NCBI RefSeq assembly: GCF_018739885.1
Contig: NZ_JADOES010000038.1
Span: 1-53,095 of the forward strand
Direction of reading: 5' to 3'
Source of the DNA: Leptothoe spongobia TAU-MAC 1115
Lineage (GTDB): Bacteria > Cyanobacteriota > Cyanobacteriia > Phormidesmidales > Phormidesmidaceae
Length of the DNA: 53,095 nt
Below, piece by piece: positions 14,499-23,956 of the stretch (positions within the stretch are counted from its first letter, which is position 1; each line of letters begins with the position of its first letter). A program made the translations under genes and the position numbers. The notes below the pieces were generated by a model, which saw only the letters and a program-made list of their open reading frames with translations, was not told the DNA's origin and did no database searches.

Positions 14499-16211
14499 AT
14501 GACTTTGGCTTCTGTTTTGGGGCATCTACAGCAGTATTTAGCAAAACTCACTCAACTGCTGGTCTTAATAGCAATCCTGCTATTTATTGCTAGTTGTGGT
14601 GGATCGCCTCAGACGGACAACTCATCATCAGCCACCAGCGAGCCCTCTAATCCGTCGTTATTTACTCCCCGTCCCAAGCTCAAACAGGTAGAGCCACCGG
14701 CTTTAATTAAAGAATTTGAGCCCTGGCTAGAGACCTACGCCCCTCAAGTCCAAATACACCAACCCAGAGCCGATCAAGTTTTGGACACCACCACGGTTAA
14801 GGTCGTTCTGCGCGTACAAGATTTACCTATATATAAGGATGAAACCTGGGGGATGGGTCCCCATGTAGAGGTCCTCCTCGATAATCAGCCCTTTGGCTCG
14901 ATCTACGACATCGATCAGCCCCTGATTCTTGAGCATCTTTCCCCAGGTACTCATACCTTGAGGGTCTTTGCGGCACGTCCCTGGTATGAAAGCTTCAAAA
15001 ACGAAGGTGCCTATGACCAGGTAACCTTCCACATCTTTGCTAAAACTGATGAAAACTCTCCAACAGTGAACGAGCCCTTGCTTACCTATGGTGCTCCCAT
15101 CGGTACCTATGGTGCTGAGCCCGTTTTACTAGACTTTTATTTAACTGATGCTCCCTTACATCAGGTTGCTCAAGACAACCCAGCGATTTCAGATTGGCAG
15201 GTACGCTACACTCTCAACGGCGATAGTCTGACGCTGAAGGATTGGCAACCTATATATATAGAGGGACTAAAACCAGGGCAGAACTGGTTGCAACTCGCCC
15301 TGATTGATGATGAGGGCAAGCCCATCCCAGGTGTTTTTAATAACACCGTTCGCTTAATTGAATATGATCCAGCTCTGGATGACACGCTGACAAAAATCGT
15401 ACGGGGGGAACTAACCCTGGAAGAGGTGGGCCGCATTATCGATCCTACCTATGAACCACCCGTGATTGAACCACCCGTGATTGAACCGTCGGGCACTGAA
15501 ACACCCATGCCCCCAGAGATCAATGAAGGTGAAAAACTCGAAACTGATTTAGAAACTAACGTCACACCTATCGGCGTGCCTGAATCTGACGTGCCTGAAT
15601 CTGACGTGCCTGAACCTGAAGCTCCTGAACCTGAAGCTCCTGAATCTGAAGCTCCTGAATCTGACGTTACAGAACCTCAATCCCTTCAGATAGAACTATC
15701 TAATACAGCCAGGGAATCGTTAGAAAAAGATCTTAAGGATGATGACTACGCTACTGAGAATATCCTCCCCACCGAGCAGCCACCAACCTTAGACACTGAC
15801 TCATCAGCAACTGAACATTCAGAGGCTAAAAACGTTGAAGCTCCAAACAGCCTCGATGATATGGCAACTCAAGAAATACCGATAGAAGAGTCGGTAGAAA
15901 ACTCGGCTCCAACAGTTGATGAGGAAAAATCTGAGGCCATTGATCCTGCCAAGTCCTTCGAAAATAATTCGGACTTACCCACACATACGACTGCCACCCC
16001 TCAATCCGAGCCAACGTCCCAAGCAACGGATGATCATGCGAATACAGTCACTACCGAATCGGCAAGTGAATCTACTAGTGAATCTACTTTGGACAATACA
16101 GACGGTACATCCGAATCGACTAGTGATGAGGAAATAGCCTCACCAAAACGGCGATATTTACAACGGCTCTATGACTATCGAGAAAAGTCTATGAAAACCT
16201 ACAGTCGTTAA
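14499..16211 (+). CDS. Putative lipoprotein with a Pro/Glu/Ser repeat tail
   Basis: A 570-residue protein from ATG 14499; a TTG at 14457 would extend it but spoil the signal peptide. Residues 17-33 (LTQLLVLIAILLFIASC) are a lipoprotein signal with lipobox IASC, so the mature protein would be lipidated at Cys33. Residues about 60-310 form a beta-rich region with two similar modules (VEVLLDNQPFGSIYDIDQP and the LNGDSLTLKDW region), which may be Ig-like. The remainder is low complexity with tandem peptides such as PPVIE twice and PESDV/PEPEA five or more times, then acidic Ser/Thr-rich sequence to a basic end (KRRYLQRLYDYREKSM). The convergent gpsA stop overlaps its end by 4 bp. It is probably envelope-exposed; its exact function is unknown. 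Confidence 0.7.
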   Translation: MTLASVLGHLQQYLAKLTQLLVLIAILLFIASCGGSPQTDNSSSATSEPSNPSLFTPRPKLKQVEPPALIKEFEPWLETYAPQVQIHQPRADQVLDTTTVKVVLRVQDLPIYKDETWGMGPHVEVLLDNQPFGSIYDIDQPLILEHLSPGTHTLRVFAARPWYESFKNEGAYDQVTFHIFAKTDENSPTVNEPLLTYGAPIGTYGAEPVLLDFYLTDAPLHQVAQDNPAISDWQVRYTLNGDSLTLKDWQPIYIEGLKPGQNWLQLALIDDEGKPIPGVFNNTVRLIEYDPALDDTLTKIVRGELTLEEVGRIIDPTYEPPVIEPPVIEPSGTETPMPPEINEGEKLETDLETNVTPIGVPESDVPESDVPEPEAPEPEAPESEAPESDVTEPQSLQIELSNTARESLEKDLKDDDYATENILPTEQPPTLDTDSSATEHSEAKNVEAPNSLDDMATQEIPIEESVENSAPTVDEEKSEAIDPAKSFENNSDLPTHTTATPQSEPTSQATDDHANTVTTESASESTSESTLDNTDGTSESTSDEEIASPKRRYLQRLYDYREKSMKTYSR

Positions 16212-17143
16212 TTCCTCGCATTCAAATCACAGGCTTCTGGCTTTAGTTCACGCTCCATGAGACCTTCAACGGCTTCTTGGGGAGTGATCACACCGCGTAG
16301 TAAACGATGTACCTGGCGGGCAATGGGGACCGGAATGCCTTCACGGTTTGCCATGTCAATCAGTACATGGGTAGTGTTTACACCTTCAGCAGTGCTGCCC
16401 AGCTCATCTAAAATCTGATCTAGTTTTTTGCCATGAGCTAACCCGTAACCCACTCGATAGTTACGACTCAGTGTCCCGTCACAGGTAGCCAGAAGATCTC
16501 CTAGACCTGAGAGACCATAAAAGGTTTCAATCTGGGCACCCATATGTACACCCACTCGCAGCATTTCAGGAATTGCGCGAGTAATTAGAGCTGCCTTGGC
16601 ATTGGAACCGAGCTTGAGACCATCACAAACACCGACTGCGATCGCAACCACATTCTTCAAAGTTCCCCCCAGCTCTGCCCCCACTGGATCTGGACTGGTA
16701 TAAATCCGAAACGTCTCTGACGCATATACCTGCTGCACTCGGGTCAACGCATCCACATCGGTACTCGCAACAACAGTGGCCGCAGGCAGCTGGGCTTCAA
16801 TTTCCTTAGACAGGTTAGGACCAGACAGCACCACAATCGGATTATCAGGAAAGGTATCGCGAAAAATCTTTGACGGGGTACGTGTAGTCTCAGGATCCAA
16901 CCCCTTAGTCGCTGTCACCAAAATTGTTGACGACTTCAGATTGGCTGCCTGCAACTGACCAGCCAGAGCCGCCACCCCTTTCATAGAAATTGCCGACACC
17001 ACAATATCGGCATCGGCCACCGCCGTCGCCAAATCCGAGGGACCTCGTCGCGACCAAATTTGCACCTGATTACCATTCGTCAAAGCTAGCCTTGCCAGGG
17101 CCGTTCCCCACGCACCGGAGCCCAACACCGTCACCCGTGCCAT
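16208..17143 (-). CDS. gpsA: Glycerol-3-phosphate dehydrogenase [NAD(P)+]
   Basis: A soluble enzyme reducing dihydroxyacetone phosphate to sn-glycerol-3-phosphate, precursor of phospholipids and here also of glucosylglycerol. From ATG 17143 (MARVTVLGSGAWGTALARLA) it has 311 residues, with the Rossmann GxGxxG at residues 8-13. A TTG at 17227 would add 28 residues without matching the family. The substrate-site Lys segment is visible (GGTLKNVVAIAVGVCDGLKL), as is the LSGLGDLLATCDGTLSRN signature. The loop after WSRRG is shorter than in the enterobacterial enzyme, as I recall for cyanobacterial forms. It lies downstream of glpD on the same strand with a 157-bp gap, at the end of the osmolyte cluster. 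Confidence 0.93.
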   Translation of the reverse strand: MARVTVLGSGAWGTALARLALTNGNQVQIWSRRGPSDLATAVADADIVVSAISMKGVAALAGQLQAANLKSSTILVTATKGLDPETTRTPSKIFRDTFPDNPIVVLSGPNLSKEIEAQLPAATVVASTDVDALTRVQQVYASETFRIYTSPDPVGAELGGTLKNVVAIAVGVCDGLKLGSNAKAALITRAIPEMLRVGVHMGAQIETFYGLSGLGDLLATCDGTLSRNYRVGYGLAHGKKLDQILDELGSTAEGVNTTHVLIDMANREGIPVPIARQVHRLLRGVITPQEAVEGLMERELKPEACDLNARN

Positions 17144-17300
17144 TTGCTTCAGGGCTTCTGATAACGGAACTATCGGAGTTTCAGATGGTGCAGATGAGGT
17201 AATCACAAGAAAATGTCCCCTTAGCAAAGGTTCTAGATAGTTTTAAAATTTTAATTTTTGAGTTTTGAGTTAGGAGATCAACCCAAAACTCATACTTAGC

Positions 17301-18977
17301 CTAAGCCACTGACGCCGCGACGGGAGGCTGATATTGTTCCAACTGATACTCAGGAATGCAGTTGTCGCGCATAAAAGTGTAGTAGTCGATCAGATTGCGA
17401 TCGCATCGTTCTTCAGACCAACCGCAATAGCGCTGTAGCACATCGGCCACCACCGGTAACGCATCAAACCCATAGTTGCCACGCATGGACACAGCCGTCC
17501 GTCGCCGACAAATATCCACATAGGTCCGGGCCAGCTCAGCCCGAATACTATAAACAATTTGGGCCTTAATATCAGGCTGCCCCACCACAATCGGTTCGCA
17601 TAGTTCAGGAAATTCCTCAACGATGGCCAAGACGAAGGGAGTGCGTGCACCATAAATCGATAGCAAGTGGGCCACCACATCTCGGTTGGCCGTTGTCATC
17701 AAGTCCTTAGCTTCGCTAGTCGAAATAGCTCCCGGCAACGGCGCTTGTCGAGTAGCCGAATGACTTCGAGGTTTTTTTTGCTTTTTCAGCGCTGCATTCA
17801 CCATCTCCTCACCCACTTGACGATGGGTGGTGAGCTTGCCGCCAATCAAGGACACCATATTCTCCACAGATTCAGATGTGTGGTCATACAACACATGACT
17901 ACGAGTAATGCTACTAGTCTTCTTACCCTCGCTATAAGGCAAGGGCCGCACACCAGCATAGGTAAACTTCACCGATTCTCGTGTCAGCTGAGCCGTGGGA
18001 ATGACTCGGTTTGTTTCATTTATTAAGTAATCAATCTCCTCATTACTGGCATGGACTTTATCTAAGTCCCCATCAAAGCGAATATCCGTAGTGCCAATCA
18101 GACATCGACCCAGCCACGGCAGAATAAAGAAGGGTCTACCATCAGTCAACGCCTCCACATAGAGCGCCTCATCTGGTGCTCCAGGAAACTTATCGACAAT
18201 AATATGACTGCCCCGTGTACCACCGATTTTACGAGTTTTTCCCACAGGGGCAGGGGCATTCCCCTGAATCCCACTACGACAAACCTTATCCACCCAAGGG
18301 CCAGCGGTATTGATCACCACCGTCTGGTCATGGCCATGTATCGTAAACGCTTCACCGGTTTCGCTATCACGACACACCAACGACGAAACTCGGTTACCGC
18401 TACGCTGCAATTGGGTCACCGTCACATAGCTCAGCATGGTCGCCCCTGCCTCCTGAGCCGACAGCACAATCTCTAAACACAGACGCTCAGCGTATTCCAC
18501 CTGAGCGTCATAGTATTGCGCCGCACCACAGCAGCCATCCGGCTCCACTGAGCGAAATAACTGTTGCATCTTCTTGCCCCCCAGCATCCGGTGATTAGGC
18601 AAGCTTTTGCCAGAGCTCAGCAAATCATAGAGCATCATCCCAGCCTGGATTTCCCAATAACTGCGAGATCCCTGAGCATAGATCGGAATCGTCATCTGAA
18701 TCGGCTTCACCAGATGGGGAGCCGTTCGCAGTAAAATCTCCCGTTCTCGCAGAGACTCACGGACCAAATTAAACTCAAAATATTCCAGGTAGCGCAAACC
18801 ACCATGAATCAAACGACTTGACCAACTGGTGGTGCCGCTACCAAAGTCGCTCTTCTCAATCAAAATAGTCTTTAAACCACGCAGCGTACCATCACGGGCT
18901 ACGGCCACGCCATTGATACCACCACCAATCACAATCAAATCGTAGGCCGTCGCCTCTACCGTTGCGTAATCAGGCAT
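17301..18977 (-). CDS. glpD: FAD-dependent glycerol-3-phosphate dehydrogenase
   Basis: A 558-residue membrane-associated flavoenzyme oxidising glycerol-3-phosphate to dihydroxyacetone phosphate and passing electrons to quinone. I take ATG 18977 (MPDYATVEATAYD); the alternative GTG at 18986 sits over the ribosome site. The FAD-binding dinucleotide fold is at residues 14-45 (DLIVIGGGINGVAVARDG). The GlpD signature TTSWSSRLIHGGLRYLEY follows at about residue 50, and the substrate-binding KTRKIGGTRGSHIIVDKFP region lies mid-protein. A C-terminal helical domain is complete. It sits between ggpS and gpsA on one strand. With glpK it would recycle glycerol released from glucosylglycerol. Confidence 0.95.
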   Translation of the reverse strand: MPDYATVEATAYDLIVIGGGINGVAVARDGTLRGLKTILIEKSDFGSGTTSWSSRLIHGGLRYLEYFEFNLVRESLREREILLRTAPHLVKPIQMTIPIYAQGSRSYWEIQAGMMLYDLLSSGKSLPNHRMLGGKKMQQLFRSVEPDGCCGAAQYYDAQVEYAERLCLEIVLSAQEAGATMLSYVTVTQLQRSGNRVSSLVCRDSETGEAFTIHGHDQTVVINTAGPWVDKVCRSGIQGNAPAPVGKTRKIGGTRGSHIIVDKFPGAPDEALYVEALTDGRPFFILPWLGRCLIGTTDIRFDGDLDKVHASNEEIDYLINETNRVIPTAQLTRESVKFTYAGVRPLPYSEGKKTSSITRSHVLYDHTSESVENMVSLIGGKLTTHRQVGEEMVNAALKKQKKPRSHSATRQAPLPGAISTSEAKDLMTTANRDVVAHLLSIYGARTPFVLAIVEEFPELCEPIVVGQPDIKAQIVYSIRAELARTYVDICRRRTAVSMRGNYGFDALPVVADVLQRYCGWSEERCDRNLIDYYTFMRDNCIPEYQLEQYQPPVAASVA

Positions 18978-19058
18978 AATTGCCACCCAAAGTAACGATC
19001 TGGAGATGTATTAGGTCACGAACACAGGTTTCCCCATGCTCCAAGATGGCACAGATTT

Positions 19059-19103
19059 TTAGAAATTTTAGGAGCATGCATGCAATGCCCCTAAAATTTC
19101 TAA
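19059..19103. repeat. Hairpin repeat in the ggpS-glpD spacer
   Basis: TTAGAAATTTTAGG at 19059-19072 pairs perfectly with 19090-19103, and after one mismatch GCAT/ATGC continues the stem around GCATGCA. The AGG-GCATGCATGCA-CCCCTAA core resembles the 30-bp palindrome at 43150-43179. It begins 6 bases beyond the ggpS stop and could stabilise or end that transcript. Confidence 0.6.
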
Positions 19104-19108
19104 TTTCC

Positions 19109-20620
19109 TTAAACTCCTACAACTTCCTTCGTTTCCGGCTCAATCGCCACCGTCGCTTTTGCTTCCCTAAACAAATGATTGGCCCACTGCTGGACGTCAT
19201 AGCGGCAAATGGCCTTGTGCAGCTTCTTCATCCGCTCGGCTTGCTCCTGGGCAGACATGGCGAGGGCCTGATCAATGCGCTCATCCATACGACTGGATGA
19301 ATAGGGGTTAGTTAGTAGCGCATCGGGTAACTCTACGGCAGAACCAGTAAACTCCGACAGGATTAAAACACCGTCCTCACCATTGTGAACGGCCACATAT
19401 TCCTTGGCGACTAGGTTCAGGCCATCCCGCAACGGGCAGATCCAGGCAATATCGGCAGCCTTATAAAGCGCCATCAAATCGTCATAGGGCAACGGCTCGG
19501 TAAAGAGCTGTACCGGCGTCCAATTTAGAGTGCCAAAGCGACCGTTAATCTGACCCACCATCTGCTCGATTTGCTCCTGGGCGATACGATAAACTCGCAT
19601 TCCCTTCGCCGCTTTCACCGCCGTCATCATGAGATTGACTTTACCCATTAGCTCCGGGCGTCTAGCCAATAAGCGCTCAAAACAAGCAAGCATTTCCTTG
19701 GCACCTTTAACATAATCCACACGACCAGCGGACATGATCAGCTTGTTATCACCAATCTCAGCTCGTAATACCTTTACCCGCTCTTGGATCGAAGGCCGCA
19801 TCACCACATCGTGAATCTTTTGAGGACTGGTACCCACAGGAAACGCATCAATGGTGACAATGCGACCGTTATAACGCAGTTTAGTCACCATTTCAGGCTC
19901 AGCCAGAGCAGTACCGGTCTTGGTAAAGGCCTCTGGCACAGGAATACGCTCAACTACATCTACATCACGGCAACTACGGGCAGCAGATACAAAGTTCTGA
20001 ACATAGCGAGGAATATGGAACCCACACAGATCACAGCACAAAAGGCTGTCGATAATCGCATCTCGCCAGTGGAGAATATTAAACACATCCGCCGCTGGAA
20101 AGGGCGTGTGGTGGAAGAAGGCAATCTTCACATGGGGCATCTGCTGGCGGATATAGTAAGGCGTCAGCCAGAGGTTGTAATCGTGGATCCAGATCAGCGC
20201 ATCATCAGCGGCATCCTCACAGGCTGCCTCAGCAAAGAGACGATTAATATTTTGAAAATTTTCCCAGTCTGAGCTGTCATAGGTAAAGTGCTCAGGGAAT
20301 GAATGCAAAATCGGCCAGAAAGCTTCTTTAGATGTGATGTGATAAAAATTGCGCACCTGATCGGCATTGAGGGGAATGCGTCGTACTACGCAGCTATCGC
20401 TGCCCCCTTCCATGGTCACTCGATCAATAAATCCTTCTTGCTCAGCCTCAGTAATTTGTTTCCAAGCTACCCAAGTACTCTGATCCGCATTAGCAAAAAA
20501 GCTTTTTAGCGTAGGGACAATGCCATTTGGACTCTTCTTTTCACGGTAGTAAATTTTGCCATTTTCCATCACCTCATCATAGGGTTCTCGGTGGTAGAGG
20601 ATCACCAGGGAAGACTTCAT
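19109..20620 (-). CDS. ggpS: Glucosylglycerol-phosphate synthase
   Basis: A cytoplasmic GT20-family glycosyltransferase that joins ADP-glucose and glycerol-3-phosphate to give glucosylglycerol-phosphate, the key step in making the osmolyte glucosylglycerol. From ATG 20620 (MKSSLVILYHREPYDEV) it has 503 residues, with an excellent ribosome site (CAGGAGAAAC). A GTG at 20656 would include that site. The wording YREKKSPNGIVPTLKSFFA and STWVAWKQ is specific to GgpS rather than trehalose-phosphate synthase. The GT-B site segments SAGRVDYVKGAKEML, then CPLRDGLNLVAKEYVA, are intact. It is first of the ggpS-glpD-gpsA run and divergent from gghA. In Synechocystis, salt induces ggpS. Confidence 0.96.
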   Translation of the reverse strand: MKSSLVILYHREPYDEVMENGKIYYREKKSPNGIVPTLKSFFANADQSTWVAWKQITEAEQEGFIDRVTMEGGSDSCVVRRIPLNADQVRNFYHITSKEAFWPILHSFPEHFTYDSSDWENFQNINRLFAEAACEDAADDALIWIHDYNLWLTPYYIRQQMPHVKIAFFHHTPFPAADVFNILHWRDAIIDSLLCCDLCGFHIPRYVQNFVSAARSCRDVDVVERIPVPEAFTKTGTALAEPEMVTKLRYNGRIVTIDAFPVGTSPQKIHDVVMRPSIQERVKVLRAEIGDNKLIMSAGRVDYVKGAKEMLACFERLLARRPELMGKVNLMMTAVKAAKGMRVYRIAQEQIEQMVGQINGRFGTLNWTPVQLFTEPLPYDDLMALYKAADIAWICPLRDGLNLVAKEYVAVHNGEDGVLILSEFTGSAVELPDALLTNPYSSSRMDERIDQALAMSAQEQAERMKKLHKAICRYDVQQWANHLFREAKATVAIEPETKEVVGV

Positions 20621-20642
20621 GTTAGTTTCTCCTGCAGGTTGA

Positions 20643-20741
20643 TTAACAGTGACCAATTAAGCTTGACATCCAAACATAATAAGGCCCAGCAAAGACAACT
20701 TTCTTACCAAGCTGCCTCCGCTGAGCCTCAAAAAATTGCAT
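20643..20741 (-). CDS. Short leader ORF upstream of ggpS
   Basis: ATG 20741 to TAA 20643 encodes 32 residues (MQFFEAQRRQLGKKVVFAGP and onward, ending SLIGHC). The stop lies 22 bases before the ggpS start codon. There is no clear ribosome site. In Synechocystis a small gene, ggpR, lies in the ggpS promoter region and regulates it, so a short ORF here deserves notice. I cannot show homology, and the frame may simply be chance. Confidence 0.25.
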   Translation of the reverse strand: MQFFEAQRRQLGKKVVFAGPYYVWMSSLIGHC

Positions 20742-20780
20742 GAAAATGCTATTAAAATCCGCTGATGATGTTTGCTAACT

Positions 20781-20838
20781 CACGTCCAAGTTTAAGCCTG
20801 TAGTTTCCTCTACAGAAATACTCCAATTTTGGACATAG
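20781..20838 (+). repeat. Dispersed ~60-bp hairpin element, copy 1
   Basis: It begins CACGTCCAAGTTTAAGCCTG and ends with TTGGACATAG, so the ends are imperfect inverted repeats (CGTCCA/TGGAC). An inner pair (TGTAGTTTCC and the ACTCCA side) can extend the stem weakly. It is one of five related copies in this window, all intergenic. Confidence 0.65.
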
Positions 20839-21034
20839 AGAAGGGGTAGTCCATCAGGGTTTACAGTGAGTTACATTACCGTATTAAGACTGTTTTAGCA
20901 ATTGACGGATATTCTCCCTTAAGCCCTTAATCAAGCAAGAGAAAACATTTTCAGCAACGAATTTAACAACGTGAGTCCCATATGTTTTTTCGCTCACTAT
21001 CGAGCTTACACTCTGTTTAGAGCTGTAAGTTATA

Positions 21035-21077
21035 GGCGCACTTTCGCCCTATTGCACAGGCGCACTTTCGTCCTATT
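21035..21077. repeat. Two direct repeats upstream of gghA
   Basis: GGCGCACTTTCGCCCTATT at 21035-21053 and GGCGCACTTTCGTCCTATT at 21059-21077 differ by one base and are 24 bp apart, about 100 bp before the gghA start. The spacing is a little over two helical turns, which suits a tandem-binding regulator. A third, weaker TATAGGCGCG follows at 21093. Confidence 0.7.
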
Positions 21078-21175
21078 TTTTCAGCTGGGAACTATAGGCG
21101 CGTCTAGCATTCTGAGCTAATGTAGCGCCAAGCTAGCGTAGTGCCACTGCGCTCCCCTCACTAACGAGACATACG

Positions 21176-23695
21176 GTGATTGCAACTGCCCCTAAAAAAA
21201 TTCAACTGATCGAAGATGAAACCCAAAGCCTACTCATATGGGCGGAAAGCATCCAACGTTCAGAAGCTACATTCTTTGAAAAGGCCCAGAAAATTGCTCG
21301 GCGGCTAGGAGCCCATTACCGGGCGGACCGACTAACTGAAGTAGGATTTTGGACCCCTGATCTCACAGGTGACATTATCCAGTCAGAAGATCGAATTGTG
21401 CTGGAGATTTATACGCCGACAGAGGATATTAATTTTCGTGCAGCAGAACAAACTGTCGCCTTTAATCGCACACACATTCCCCTGGTTAAACAAGGAGAGT
21501 TTGTCTGGGGAGTGATTGAGGGGATGCGTCCCGGTCGTCGCGATCGCGCTGGATGTTTTTACTGGTTACGCTACACCGACCAGGATGGACGAGTCCATAT
21601 CATTCGGGATCCGCTGGCTTATTCATTGCCCTATGGGATTTTCGCCCCTGCAGAACTGTACGATATGCGCTTGCTTCAGCGTCAGCGGGCAGACCGCAGC
21701 TATTTTCGTCGCACTGGCAGTAGCTATAGCGATAGTAGTGATATTCCTCGTTTGGAAGCACCGACCAATATTTTGCAGCTCCATGTCAAAACCGCCTCTC
21801 CCCAAGGCACCTTTGAAGGTCTGACAGAAATTTATCAGCATATTTCTGACAAGCTAACCAGGGATGAAGAACTGACTGCGCAAGAAGCTGTTTATGCAGG
21901 CTACGATGCCATTCAACTGCTACCCGTCGTCCCCACCATTGAGTATCGTCGTGAAGACACGTCTGGAGACTATGAGTTCTTCTCAGTTTTAGGGGATACC
22001 GATAGCTCAGTTAAGCCATTATCTCCAGACAATCGCTTAACTGACCTTTCATCTAATAAAAACACCCAGGCAGTTCTGAGAAGACCCGATACTCAAAACT
22101 GGGGCTACGATGTCCCCATCCTCGGATCAGGTACCACCAATCCATCGGTCCTAGGCAGTTTGCGCCCCGATGAGGTGATTGACTTTATTGCCACGCTCCA
22201 CAATTTTTCTGAAGGCCCCATTCAACTGATCTATGACTTAGTCTATGGTCATGCTGACAATCAGGCCCTAGAAGTGATGACCCATCAGTTCTTTAAGGGG
22301 CCAAATATGTATGGCCAGGACCTCAACCATCAACTCCCCCAGGTGCGAGCCATCTTATTAGAGATGCAACGGCGCAAAATCAATACAGGGGCCGATGGCA
22401 TTCGTGTGGATGGTGGCCAGGATTTTCGGTTCTTTAACCCGCTTACGGACCGGGTGGAACAAGACGATGCCTATCTACTGGCCATGAGCGATGTGGTCCA
22501 GGATATCAATGGCTATCGGCGGCTAATGTTCACTATTTTTGAGGATGGTCGTCCCTGGCCCCAGGAAGGGTGGGAAGAGATTTCTCGCTATCGAGAGTTA
22601 ATTGAGCAAAAACCTGAATCATTTCAATGGGGGCCGTTAATTTTTGCCCACAACACCCCTTCCCTAAAAGGATTTTGGGACCGCAAATGGCGACGGGTGG
22701 GGGAAGTGATCTTCCAAGGTAATCGCTGGATTACAGGCTGTGGCAACCATGACACAGTCCGGCGAGGCACCCAGGTAAAAACGGATCAGCCAATCAACTG
22801 GAACCTGGGAAAAACACTGCCCAATGTACTGCACAAAGCCTATAACAATCCAGCTACCCAGCTATGGGTCTGTGGCTTTAGCCCTGGCTTACCCATGGAC
22901 TTTATCAACGCCAATGTGGGAGCTCCCTGGGGATTTTTCAGAAATACGGACGACCAATATGGCGTCAAGGTAGTCTCAGAAGAAATCAGTTTCCTCGACT
23001 GGCAAATTGAGCCTGATATGTATGACTTAGCGGAGGTTTATCCCCAGCTTAAGCAAATGGGATTTCGGGAATTTGAGCAGCTGCGAGATTTTTCGCAAAC
23101 CCTGCAAGAAGCGATGGTATCGACGGACTACAACCTACAGGAAGTCGCCACCATCTGCAGCCGCTGCTTAGGGCCCAACATCGACAGCTGTGAACTGCCC
23201 ACCCTGGCGGAGTTGAACGAATCTTCCCTAGCAGGATTCTTGGCAAATTTAGATGTCCCTAAACTCAAGAAGTTTGCCATGGCCTTTATGGAAGACGGCC
23301 ACGACTTGTGCAACGTCTCTCGCTCCTATGACCGAATTGACCAGAGCATTGCCACATTTCATTTGGCCCTGAGGCAATATCGCCGTCGTCATCCGTGGCT
23401 CCAGGATAACCTCACAGGCCGCGACCGCTTCAACCGCATCAGTGATGATCAGCGCACCGTGTTTTATGGTCTACGTAGCCATCCTGACAGACCGGGTGAG
23501 CCACCCATTTTGATGGTGGCTCACATGGGTGGTGCGCCCTTGAGTATTGAGCTTGAGGATTGGCTCGGGGTGGATATGCAGAATTGGGAAGTTGCGATCT
23601 CAACACCTGATCTCAACCCTGAAATCGATCTCAAAAACTTAAGCCAATTCACCCTAAAAGACAGTCAAGGTGTTCTTTTTGAACAGAAAAAATAG
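21176..23695 (+). CDS. gghA: Glucosylglycerol hydrolase (GH13-like)
   Basis: An 839-residue soluble enzyme from GTG 21176. It carries an N-terminal beta-sandwich-like part (LTEVGFWTPDLTGDIIQSED) followed by a long TIM-barrel region. IQLIYDLVYGHADNQA corresponds to the barrel beta3 segment, TGADGIRVDGGQDFRFFNP carries the probable nucleophile Asp, and WITGCGNHDTVRRG the conserved His-Asp near the active site. Size and wording match the GghA family (Slr1670 of Synechocystis), which hydrolyses glucosylglycerol to glucose and glycerol when salt falls. The gene is divergent from ggpS and upstream of glpK on the same strand, a context that strongly supports this role. Direct proof of substrate is not in the sequence. 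Confidence 0.88.
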   Translation: MIATAPKKIQLIEDETQSLLIWAESIQRSEATFFEKAQKIARRLGAHYRADRLTEVGFWTPDLTGDIIQSEDRIVLEIYTPTEDINFRAAEQTVAFNRTHIPLVKQGEFVWGVIEGMRPGRRDRAGCFYWLRYTDQDGRVHIIRDPLAYSLPYGIFAPAELYDMRLLQRQRADRSYFRRTGSSYSDSSDIPRLEAPTNILQLHVKTASPQGTFEGLTEIYQHISDKLTRDEELTAQEAVYAGYDAIQLLPVVPTIEYRREDTSGDYEFFSVLGDTDSSVKPLSPDNRLTDLSSNKNTQAVLRRPDTQNWGYDVPILGSGTTNPSVLGSLRPDEVIDFIATLHNFSEGPIQLIYDLVYGHADNQALEVMTHQFFKGPNMYGQDLNHQLPQVRAILLEMQRRKINTGADGIRVDGGQDFRFFNPLTDRVEQDDAYLLAMSDVVQDINGYRRLMFTIFEDGRPWPQEGWEEISRYRELIEQKPESFQWGPLIFAHNTPSLKGFWDRKWRRVGEVIFQGNRWITGCGNHDTVRRGTQVKTDQPINWNLGKTLPNVLHKAYNNPATQLWVCGFSPGLPMDFINANVGAPWGFFRNTDDQYGVKVVSEEISFLDWQIEPDMYDLAEVYPQLKQMGFREFEQLRDFSQTLQEAMVSTDYNLQEVATICSRCLGPNIDSCELPTLAELNESSLAGFLANLDVPKLKKFAMAFMEDGHDLCNVSRSYDRIDQSIATFHLALRQYRRRHPWLQDNLTGRDRFNRISDDQRTVFYGLRSHPDRPGEPPILMVAHMGGAPLSIELEDWLGVDMQNWEVAISTPDLNPEIDLKNLSQFTLKDSQGVLFEQKK

Positions 23696-23956
23696 CTCTT
23701 TCCCCCGGTAGAGATTGCAGCAATGTTAGCCGTGATCTCACAACACAGTACACAAAGTTACATTACCAATTTTTCGCTGACAACAATTAATGAAACCCCT
23801 CTGATTATTTGCCACAGGAGGATTTTAGAGATCATAGAACATTTATTTTTCTGACTACGTATAACTTTTCAAAGTGCTAAGATATATAAAATCAATCTTA
23901 AGAAAAGACAGCATTATCTCTTGTAGACCTGTGCAGTGTCTGGGGAATTTTGTCAT

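Larger units (their letters stand above)
20742..21175. promoter_or_regulatory. Divergent control region between ggpS and gghA
   Basis: No credible gene of normal size occurs here. It contains one copy of the dispersed ~60-bp hairpin element (20781-20838) and, closer to gghA, a pair of direct repeats (21035-21077). A longer pattern AGCTG-x-AACTATAGGCGC is repeated at 21021 and 21083. This is where salt-responsive control of both genes would be expected, though no promoter can be assigned by eye. Confidence 0.5.
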
